From: SZAS-79 sp038319115
GTDB lineage: Bacteria; Pseudomonadota; Gammaproteobacteria; Burkholderiales; SG8-39
Direction: 5' to 3'
Assembly: GCA_038319115.1 (NCBI GenBank)
Contig: JBBQCV010000100.1
Coordinates: 1 to 12,593 of the forward strand
Length of the DNA: 12,593 bases
Position 1 is the stretch's first letter. Each line of letters begins with the position of its first letter. The translations under genes and the position numbers were made by a program. The notes under the pieces were generated by a model that did no database searches, was not told where the DNA came from, and saw only the letters and a program-made list of their open reading frames with translations. Positions 5,757 through 11,188 of this stretch are shown here, piece by piece.

Positions 5757-6344
5757 TCAGTTCTTCTTCGGCGCTTTCTTGGCGTCCTTCTTTGCCGCCG
5801 CGGGTGCCGGCGCTGCGGCTGGGCTCGCCGCGGCGTCGTTCGGCGCGTAGTCGTACTGCAGCTCGAACCTTCCTTCCTTCGACAGCACCAGCGTCGCGCG
5901 CACCCAGTTGCGCTTGGCCGGTTCGAGGGCGCCGTTTAGCTTGTAGACGTTCATGGCAGGCTCGCGCTTGTCGCACGGCGTGAAGGCGCCCGCCTTGCCC
6001 GCGCTGTCCTCGTAGGAGTAGATCGCCTCGAAGTCGCGCTGCGTGTCGGTACGGCCCACTTCGCGCACGTCGATCTGCGCCTTGGCCCAGTCGGGCGGCA
6101 GGCCCTGCATCACGCAGTCGGCGATCTGCTGCACGACGGCCTCGGCCGAAGACTTGTCGTCACCAGCAGGCGCGCTCGCCCCGGCTGCCGGCGCTGCTGG
6201 GGCGAGCGGCGACGCGATGCCGCTGCCGAGTGGATCGTTGGACTGGGGCTTGGTGGGCGCCTTGAACTGGGCATGCGCGGCGCCCGCGGACATCGCGAAG
6301 GCGAACGGGAGCAAAAACAGGGTGGTGCGGAGGTGTTTTTTCAT
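5757..6344 (-). CDS. Secreted protein with YezG/DUF600-like core and Ala/Pro/Lys-rich tail
   Basis: The chosen start (ATG at 6342-6344) gives 195 residues beginning with a clean Sec signal: MKKHLRTT, a hydrophobic stretch, and AGAAHA before Gln, a typical signal-peptidase I site near residue 26. In-frame codons further upstream add Arg/Cys-rich sequence that would bury the signal, so they were rejected. The mature part has a low-complexity linker (about 30-60), then a globular domain with QQIADCVMQGLPPDW (helix, Pro-Pro-Asp-Trp), central strands, and WVRATLVLSKEGRFELQYDY near its end. This helix-strand order and the final W..A.L.L...G.F...YDY pattern recall YezG/DUF600 immunity-like proteins; that is an inference. 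Two cysteines in the mature domain could form a disulphide. The C-terminal 25 residues are Ala/Pro/Lys only. A TATAGT box lies eight bases before ATG. Function unknown. Confidence 0.75.
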   Translation of the reverse strand: MKKHLRTTLFLLPFAFAMSAGAAHAQFKAPTKPQSNDPLGSGIASPLAPAAPAAGASAPAGDDKSSAEAVVQQIADCVMQGLPPDWAKAQIDVREVGRTDTQRDFEAIYSYEDSAGKAGAFTPCDKREPAMNVYKLNGALEPAKRNWVRATLVLSKEGRFELQYDYAPNDAAASPAAAPAPAAAKKDAKKAPKKN

Positions 6345-6351
6345 AGGTCGG

Positions 6352-6357
6352 ACTATA
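6352..6357 (-). promoter_or_regulatory. Candidate -10 box for the secreted protein gene
   Basis: TATAGT on the minus strand ends seven bases before the ATG at 6344. If it is the -10 element, the mRNA would begin at or within a few bases of the start codon, consistent with the lack of any Shine-Dalgarno in the preceding CCGACCT. No good -35 hexamer is seen, so an activator or another sigma factor could be required. Confidence 0.35.
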
Positions 6358-6390
6358 GCGCACGGTGACCGTCGAAGGCCATCGCGGGAA

Positions 6391-6430
6391 CATTTGCTCA
6401 CATCCCGCAACATCCGGAAACATCCCGGAA
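6391..6430. repeat. Four tandem degenerate 10-bp units, each beginning CAT
   Basis: Units are CATTTGCTCA (6391), CATCCCGCAA (6401), CATCCGGAAA (6411) and CATCCCGGAA (6421). The CAT triplets recur exactly every ten bases, and three units share CATCC; a degenerate fifth copy (CATCGCGGGAA, 6380-6390, one base longer) precedes them. They lie in the divergent spacer between the secreted-protein gene and the marR gene. Ten-base spacing puts each copy on the same face of the helix, as in arrays for cooperative protein binding. The repeat is seen directly; a regulatory role is inferred. Confidence 0.55.
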
Positions 6431-6499
6431 ATCGCCCTCGACGGCGAGCACTGGCGTTAGGTGCGGCGCAGCGTGACAAGGCCGGGCGGCAATGCCAGA

Positions 6500-6542
6500 A
6501 TGCTTTAGGCCTGTTTTATTCAGATTGTAAGCTTCTAACTCT
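6500..6542 (+). promoter_or_regulatory. AT-rich promoter region before the MarR gene
   Basis: A locally AT-rich stretch (TGCTTTAGGCCTGTTTTATT and onward through GATTGTAAGCTTCTAAC) contrasts with the surrounding GC-rich DNA and ends about 20 bases before the MarR start. It is centred on a short imperfect palindrome around AAGCTT, which could be part of a MarR operator. I cannot assign -35 and -10 boxes with confidence. Confidence 0.35.
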
Positions 6543-6563
6543 TCCGATCCCGCCGAACCTGCC

Positions 6564-7091
6564 ATGCTCAGGGAACCCACTCCTCCGCGCAGCCGGCCCG
6601 CGCGCGCCTCGGACCGCGAAACCGCGGCGCACCCGGACGACCACCGCGCCCTGCGGTTATGGTTGCGCATGCTGACCTGCACGCAACTCATCGAGCGGAG
6701 CATTCGCAACGCGCTTCGCATCCGTTTCGGCACCACGCTGCCGCGATTCGACCTCATGTCGCAGCTGGAAAGGCACCCTGAAGGCCTCAAGATGAACGAA
6801 CTGTCGCGTCGCATGATGGTCAGCGGCGGGAATGTCACCGGCATCACCGACCAGCTCGTGAAAGAGGGGCTGGTCGAGCGTATCGCGCAGCCGGCCGACC
6901 GGCGAGCCATTCGTGTCCGGCTCACGCGCCCCGGGAGCAAGGCATTCGCCGAAATGGCGGGCGAGCACGAAACCTGGATCGTCGGGCTGCTCTCCGGCCT
7001 GAACCGGCGCGAACACCAGGACCTGCTGGTCCTGCTGGCCAAAGTGAAGCTCCACGCAACAGGCGCCGGCCAGGGCAAGGAAGCCGGATGA
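6564..7091 (+). CDS. MarR-family transcriptional regulator
   Basis: This 175-residue protein is a MarR winged-helix regulator, at the head of the aromatic-CoA operon. Residues 1-25 are a disordered Arg/Pro-rich extension; helices for dimerisation follow (about 28-60), then LPRFDLMSQLERHPEGLKMN and the helix-turn-helix (about 74-103, with SRRMMVSGGNVTGITDQLVK), and the wing carrying the conserved DRRAIRVRLT (112-121). The sequence FDLM.QLER.PEGL.M.ELSRRMMV..GNVTG is typical of the MarR proteins found beside aerobic aryl-CoA catabolic clusters, which are generally repressors released by an aryl-CoA thioester; that mechanism is family knowledge, not visible here. The start has no clear Shine-Dalgarno (preceded by GAACCTGCC), so a later start such as Met36 cannot be excluded. 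The stop is followed ten bases later by the crotonase ATG with an AGGAGG overlapping the end of this gene, so it is co-transcribed with its likely targets. Confidence 0.92.
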   Translation: MLREPTPPRSRPARASDRETAAHPDDHRALRLWLRMLTCTQLIERSIRNALRIRFGTTLPRFDLMSQLERHPEGLKMNELSRRMMVSGGNVTGITDQLVKEGLVERIAQPADRRAIRVRLTRPGSKAFAEMAGEHETWIVGLLSGLNRREHQDLLVLLAKVKLHATGAGQGKEAG

Positions 7092-7101
7092 GGAGGATCG
7101 A

Positions 7102-7926
7102 ATGAAAGGCACGCGCATTTCACTGGCCGGGCACAAGCCGCGCCACTTCAGCTGGCGAACCGAGGGCAAGGTGGGGGTCATTACCATCGACCGCCCGGAA
7201 AAGAAGAACCCGCTCACGTTTGAGTCGTACGCCGAATTGCGCGACTTTTTTGGCAGCCTCCAGGACGCCGAGGACGTCAAGGTGATCGTCCTTACCGGCG
7301 CGGGGGGCAACTTCTGCTCGGGGGGCGATGTGCACGAGATCATCGGCCCGCTCACGCGCATGGCGATGCCCGAGCTCATGCAGTTCACGCGCATGACCGG
7401 CGACCTTATCAAGGCCATGCGAGCGTGCCCCCAGCCCGTAATCAGCGCGATCGATGGGGTGTGCGCCGGGGCCGGTGCGATGCTCGCCCTGTTCTCGGAC
7501 CTGCGCTACGGCACTCCTGCGGCCAGGGTCGCGTTCCTGTTCACCCGGGTGGGGCTGGCGGGATGCGACATGGGCGCCTGCGCGATGCTTCCCCGCGTAA
7601 TCGGGCAGGGGCGTGCGTCGGAGTTGCTTTACTTCGGCCGCGCCATGACCGGCGAGGAAGGCCTGGCCTGGGGATTCTTCAACGCCCTCGCGCCTGCCGA
7701 GGACGTGCTGGTCAAGGCGATGGCCGCCGCCCAGACGCTTGCCAGCGGCCCGACTTTTGCGCACGGCATGACCAAGAAGATGTTGCACCAGGAATGGGCC
7801 GTCGGCATCGACGAGGCGATCGAGATGGAAGCGCAAGCCCAGGCGATCTGCATGCAGACGCAGGATTTCCACCGCGCCTACAACGCTTTCGTGGCCAAGC
7901 AAAAGCCGGTCTTCGAGGGCAACTAG
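7102..7926 (+). CDS. Enoyl-CoA hydratase/isomerase (crotonase) family protein
   Basis: The 274-residue protein has a full crotonase fold: an N-terminal strand pair VGVITIDRPEKKNPL (24-38), oxyanion-hole loops NFCSGGDV (70-77) and IDGVCAGAGAML (117-128), and RVGLAGCDMGACAMLPRVIG (149-168). It should act on a CoA thioester in the beta-oxidation-like lower part of the pathway, hydrating or opening the ring product. The two catalytic glutamates of rat enoyl-CoA hydratase (Glu144, Glu164) align with Met127 and Arg149; Asp156, in the VGLAGCD loop, is near the position of the catalytic aspartate of dienoyl-CoA isomerase. It may therefore be an isomerase, hydrolase or lyase instead of a simple hydratase. 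Position right after marR with a strong AGGAGG (7091-7096) and seven bases before the acyl-CoA dehydrogenase supports a dedicated catabolic role. The fold call is firm; the exact reaction is not. Confidence 0.9.
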   Translation: MKGTRISLAGHKPRHFSWRTEGKVGVITIDRPEKKNPLTFESYAELRDFFGSLQDAEDVKVIVLTGAGGNFCSGGDVHEIIGPLTRMAMPELMQFTRMTGDLIKAMRACPQPVISAIDGVCAGAGAMLALFSDLRYGTPAARVAFLFTRVGLAGCDMGACAMLPRVIGQGRASELLYFGRAMTGEEGLAWGFFNALAPAEDVLVKAMAAAQTLASGPTFAHGMTKKMLHQEWAVGIDEAIEMEAQAQAICMQTQDFHRAYNAFVAKQKPVFEGN

Positions 7927-7933
7927 GCCGCGC

Positions 7934-9109
7934 ATGGACCGCTTCGCCCATTACGAGTGGCCCTTCTTCGAGCCCCGCCACGCGGTGCTCGCGCGCGAAG
8001 CCGACGCCTGGGCGGCAAACCTGGGTTATGCGCACGGCCACGACGCGGACGCGGTGTGCCGGCGCCTCGTGGCCGATCTCGGCCGAACTGGCCTGCTCAG
8101 GCATTGTGTCCCCGGCGGAGCCGAGTTCGACGTGCGCTCGATTGCGCTTGTGCGCGAAACGCTGGCCTTCCATGCAGGGTTGGCGGATTTCGCTTTCGTG
8201 ATGCAGGGGCTGGGCAGCGGCCCCATCGCGCTCGAGGGCAGCGAGGCGCTGCGCCAGAAATACCTCTCCCGTGTGGCAAAAGGTGAAGCCATCGCGGCTC
8301 TCGCGTTGTCCGAACCCGAGGCGGGTTCCGATGTGGGCGCGCTCAGCACCAAGGCGCGGCGCGACGGTCCGCACTGGGTGATCGACGGCGCCAAGACCTG
8401 GATCTCGAACGGCGGCATCGCGGATTTTTACGTGGTGTTCGCACGCACGGGCGCTGAGCCCGGCACCAAGGGCATCTCGGCGATCGTCGTGGATGCCGAT
8501 GCGCCGGGATTCTCGGCCGCCGAGCGCATCGACATCATCGCGCCCCACCCGATGGCAACGCTGCGGTTCGACAACTGTCGCGTTCCGGCGGCCAACCTGC
8601 TCGGGGCCGAAGGCGGGGGCTTCAAGCTCGCCATGCGCAACCTGGATATTTTCCGCACCACGGTGGCGGGCGCCGCGCTGGGATTTGCACGGCGCGCCCT
8701 TGCCGAGTCCCTGGATCGCGCGCGCGCGCGCAAGATGTTCGGCCACACATTGGCCGATTTCCAGCTCACCCAGGCGAAGCTCGCCGATATGGCAACTGGA
8801 ATCGAAGCGGCCGCGCTCCTGACCTACCGCGCCGCCTGGGTGCGCGACGTGCAAAAGCGCCGCGTAACCAGCGAAGCCGCCATGGCCAAGATGCAGGCCA
8901 CGGAGACCGCGCAGCAGGTGATTGATGCGGCAGTGCAGATATTCGGCGGCCTCGGGGTCACCAAGGACCATCCAGTGGAGCGCCTTTACCGCGAGGTCAG
9001 GGCGTTGCGCATCTACGAAGGCGCCACCGAGGTGCAGAAGATGATCATCGCGCGCGAACTGCTGAGGCCGGCAGCCGGCCCACCGGGCGACGAGGAGCGA
9101 AGGCCATGA
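7934..9109 (+). CDS. Acyl-CoA dehydrogenase family flavoprotein
   Basis: This 391-residue protein has normal length for a soluble acyl-CoA dehydrogenase. Seen in order are an N-terminal helical domain, the first family signature ALSEPEAGSDVGAL (124-137), the beta-domain WISNGG (156-161), a FAD-contact segment RKMFGHTLADFQLTQAKLAD (266-285), and the second signature QIFGGLGVTKDHPVERLYRE (335-354) followed by IYEGATEVQ (360-368). Glu362 in YEGATE occupies the place of the catalytic base (Glu376 of medium-chain acyl-CoA dehydrogenase), so the enzyme should be active: alpha-beta dehydrogenation of a CoA ester with electrons passed to ETF. In this operon the substrate is presumably an alicyclic or ring-opened CoA intermediate from the aromatic compound. 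The gene begins seven bases after the crotonase stop and its last four bases (ATGA) overlap the ligase start, indicating translational coupling. No strong Shine-Dalgarno precedes the ATG. Confidence 0.93.
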   Translation: MDRFAHYEWPFFEPRHAVLAREADAWAANLGYAHGHDADAVCRRLVADLGRTGLLRHCVPGGAEFDVRSIALVRETLAFHAGLADFAFVMQGLGSGPIALEGSEALRQKYLSRVAKGEAIAALALSEPEAGSDVGALSTKARRDGPHWVIDGAKTWISNGGIADFYVVFARTGAEPGTKGISAIVVDADAPGFSAAERIDIIAPHPMATLRFDNCRVPAANLLGAEGGGFKLAMRNLDIFRTTVAGAALGFARRALAESLDRARARKMFGHTLADFQLTQAKLADMATGIEAAALLTYRAAWVRDVQKRRVTSEAAMAKMQATETAQQVIDAAVQIFGGLGVTKDHPVERLYREVRALRIYEGATEVQKMIIARELLRPAAGPPGDEERRP

Positions 9110-10716
9110 GCCCGACCGCGCACGTGGATACGTTCGCGCTCGACAACCTGCCACCGCGCAAGGACTGGCCGGAGCTGGTGTTCGACCTGCCGGAGCTGCA
9201 ATACCCCGCGCGAATGAACTGCGCGGTCGAGCTGCTCGATGGCGCACTGGCGCGCGGCTGGCGCGATCGCGTCGCCATCCGTGCCCCCGACGGCCACTGC
9301 ACCTATGGCGAGCTGCTTGCTCAGGCCAATCGCATTGCGCGCGTGTTGGTCGAGGACATGGGCCTGCAGCCGGGCAATCGCGTGCTGTTGCGCGGACCCA
9401 ACAACCCGATGATGGCGGCGTGCTGGTTCGGGGTGTTCAAGGCCGGCGGCATCGTAGTGGGCACCATGCCGCTGCTGCGCGCCAAGGAACTGACCGAGAT
9501 CGTGCGCAAAGCGCAGGTCACGCATGTGCTGTGCGACAAGCGCCTCGAAGCCGACCTGCTGGCGGCGATGCCGGCATGCCCGAACCTGCGCGAGGTGAAG
9601 TACTGGTACGCCGACGATGCCCAGTCGCTGGACGCCCTGTGCGCAACCAAGCCCGGCAGCTTCGACAATGTCGACACCGCGGCCGGGGACCCGGCATTGA
9701 TCGCCTTCACTTCGGGAACCACCGGCACGCCCAAAGGCACGGTGCATTTTCACCGCGACGTGATCGCGATGTGCGATTGCTTCCCGCGCTCCTGCCTCAA
9801 GCCGGCCAAGGAGGACGTGTTCTGCGGCACGCCACCGCTCGCGTTCACTTTCGGGCTGGGCGGCCTGTTGTGCTTTCCGCTGCGCTTTGGCGCCTCGACG
9901 GTGCTGCTGGAAAGGCTTTCGCCCGAGGGGCTGCTCGAAGCCATCCATCGCTTCAAGGCCACGATCTGCTTCACGGCACCGACGTTCTACCGCCAGATGG
10001 CCTCGATCGCCAAGAGCCACAACCTCAAGACCCTGAAGAAATGCGTCTCGGCCGGCGAAGCGCTGCCGGACGCGACGCGGCAGCTGTTTCGCAACGCCAC
10101 CGGCATCGAGATCATCGATGGCATCGGCGCCACCGAGATGATCCATATCTTCATCTCCCACACCCCCGAGAGGGTGCGGCGCGGCGCAACCGGCTATGCG
10201 ATACCGGGCTACCGTGCCACGGTGCTCGACGCGATGGGCCGGCCATGCCTGCCCGGCGTGGTCGGGCGCCTGGCGGTCAAGGGGCCCACGGGCTGCCGCT
10301 ACCTGGCCGACGAGCGCCAGCAGACCTACGTGCAAAAGGGCTGGAACGTCACCGGCGACGCGTATTCGATGGACAAGGACGGGTATTTCTCCTACCAGGC
10401 CCGCACCGACGACATTATCGTGTCGGCGGGCTACAACATCGCCGGGCCCGAGGTCGAAGGGGCGCTCCTCTCGCAGGTCGCGGTGGCCGAATGCGCTGTG
10501 GTCGGGGCGCCCGACGAGGAGCGCGGCCAGATCGTCAAGGCTTACGTGGTGCTCAAGCCCGGCTACCTCAGGACCGAGGCGGTCGCGCGCATGCTGCAGG
10601 ACCACGTAAAGAACGCCATTGCGCCTTACAAGTACCCGCGGGCGATCGAATTCGTCGATGCGCTGCCGCGCACCGAAACCGGCAAACTGCAGCGTTTCAA
10701 GCTGAGGGTCGGATAG
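9106..10716 (+). CDS. Aryl-CoA ligase, 2-aminobenzoate/benzoate-CoA ligase family
   Basis: At 536 residues this is a complete adenylate-forming acid-CoA ligase. The phosphate-binding loop is FTSGTTGTPKG (201-211), followed by GIGATEMIHIF (339-349), the hinge region SYQARTDDIIVSAGYNIAGP (429-448) with the A8 aspartate, and the C-terminal catalytic lysine Lys527 in PRTETGKLQR. The reaction is ATP-dependent activation of an aromatic carboxylate to its CoA thioester with AMP and pyrophosphate, the entry step of the pathway. The N-terminus (AHVDTF...LPELQYPARMNCA) matches the pattern I associate with 2-aminobenzoate-CoA ligases (AbmG-like) rather than classical BclA/BadA benzoate-CoA ligases, but substrate choice depends on pocket residues I cannot assess reliably. 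Salicylate is an alternative, because similar ligases sit in salicylyl-CoA 5-hydroxylase clusters. The ATG overlaps the dehydrogenase stop by four bases and is preceded by GAGGAG within that gene. Confidence 0.9.
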   Translation: MSPTAHVDTFALDNLPPRKDWPELVFDLPELQYPARMNCAVELLDGALARGWRDRVAIRAPDGHCTYGELLAQANRIARVLVEDMGLQPGNRVLLRGPNNPMMAACWFGVFKAGGIVVGTMPLLRAKELTEIVRKAQVTHVLCDKRLEADLLAAMPACPNLREVKYWYADDAQSLDALCATKPGSFDNVDTAAGDPALIAFTSGTTGTPKGTVHFHRDVIAMCDCFPRSCLKPAKEDVFCGTPPLAFTFGLGGLLCFPLRFGASTVLLERLSPEGLLEAIHRFKATICFTAPTFYRQMASIAKSHNLKTLKKCVSAGEALPDATRQLFRNATGIEIIDGIGATEMIHIFISHTPERVRRGATGYAIPGYRATVLDAMGRPCLPGVVGRLAVKGPTGCRYLADERQQTYVQKGWNVTGDAYSMDKDGYFSYQARTDDIIVSAGYNIAGPEVEGALLSQVAVAECAVVGAPDEERGQIVKAYVVLKPGYLRTEAVARMLQDHVKNAIAPYKYPRAIEFVDALPRTETGKLQRFKLRVG

Positions 10717-10789
10717 GAGCGGCGGATTTGAATTTTTATTACCCCGGTGCCGGCATGTCCGCGCCGGCCACGATAGCGAGGAGGCCGAC
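10717..10789 (+). other. Spacer between ligase and Rid gene with AT-rich tract and small hairpin
   Basis: This 73-base gap is the largest inside the operon. It has an AT-rich run (about 10728-10742, TTGAATTTTTATT) and a possible hairpin of GCCGGC arms (10749-10754 and 10763-10768). The order, T-run before hairpin, is not that of a terminator. It could be a processing or attenuation site or an internal promoter. A strong GAGGAGG (10778-10784) serves the Rid gene. Confidence 0.3.
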
Positions 10790-11188
10790 ATGATGCAGGT
10801 GCTGCAACCGCCGGGCTGGGCCCGGCCGCGAGGCTACTCGAACGGCATTGCGACCGAGGGCGGCAAACTGGTGTTCATCGCCGGCCAGATCGGCTGGAAC
10901 GCCCAATGCGAGTTCGTCGAGAAAGGCTTCGGCGGGCAGTTTCGCCAGACGCTCACCAACATCCTCGCCGTTCTCGCCCAGGCCGGGGGGCGTGCCGAGC
11001 ACATCGTGCGCCTCACCTGGTACGTGGTGGACAAGCAGGAATATCTCGCCGCGGGCGCCGAAGTGGGCGCGGCGTACAAGGAACTCATGGGGCGCAATTT
11101 CCCGGTGATGGCGGTGGTGCAGGTCGGCGCCCTGGTCGAGGACGCGGCTCGCCTGGAGATCGAGGCCATGGCGGTGGTGCCCGCATGA
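10790..11188 (+). CDS. Rid (YjgF/YER057c/UK114) family protein lacking the RidA arginine
   Basis: This 132-residue protein has the Rid fold signature: RGYSNGI (14-20), VFIAGQIGWN (28-37), an amphipathic helix QFRQTLTNILAVLAQAG (50-66), VRLTWYVV (73-80), NFP (103-105) and LEIEAMAVV (122-130). Family members form trimers in the cytosol, and true RidA hydrolyses enamines and imines using an arginine (Arg105 of E. coli RidA). Here the aligned residue is Met107 (FPVM where RidA has FPAR), so this belongs with Rid subgroups that lack the arginine and are not expected to be classical imine deaminases. Its operon place between ligase and monooxygenase, with a GAGGAGG five bases before ATG and a four-base overlap with the next gene, argues for a role with a CoA intermediate, such as handling an amino- or enol-bearing product. 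The second ATG three bases later is an alternative start. Confidence 0.9.
   Translation: MMQVLQPPGWARPRGYSNGIATEGGKLVFIAGQIGWNAQCEFVEKGFGGQFRQTLTNILAVLAQAGGRAEHIVRLTWYVVDKQEYLAAGAEVGAAYKELMGRNFPVMAVVQVGALVEDAARLEIEAMAVVPA

Noticed and set aside
6380..6430. CRISPR array
   Set aside because: The units are contiguous 10-mers without spacers, and no cas genes are present.
6345..6479. N-terminal extension of the secreted protein to an upstream ATG at 6479
   Set aside because: It would place 45 Arg/Cys-rich residues before a clean signal peptide and would run through the 10-bp repeat array. The start at 6344 is preferred.
6564..7091. BoxR-type regulator and a benzoyl-CoA box pathway
   Set aside because: BoxR carries a shikimate-kinase-like domain that is absent here, and no boxA, boxB or boxC homologue is in the window. 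The fused monooxygenase/reductase points to the aminobenzoyl/salicylyl type.
7712..9247. A long minus-strand open frame (511 codons) opposite the acyl-CoA dehydrogenase
   Set aside because: It is antisense to an intact, motif-complete gene. Its product is rich in Arg, His and Gly with no recognisable domain, as expected from reverse-strand reading of GC-rich codons.
9013..10791. A 592-codon minus-strand frame opposite the aryl-CoA ligase
   Set aside because: It mirrors the ligase gene, which carries all adenylation motifs on the plus strand. No domain pattern or ribosome-binding site supports the antisense frame.
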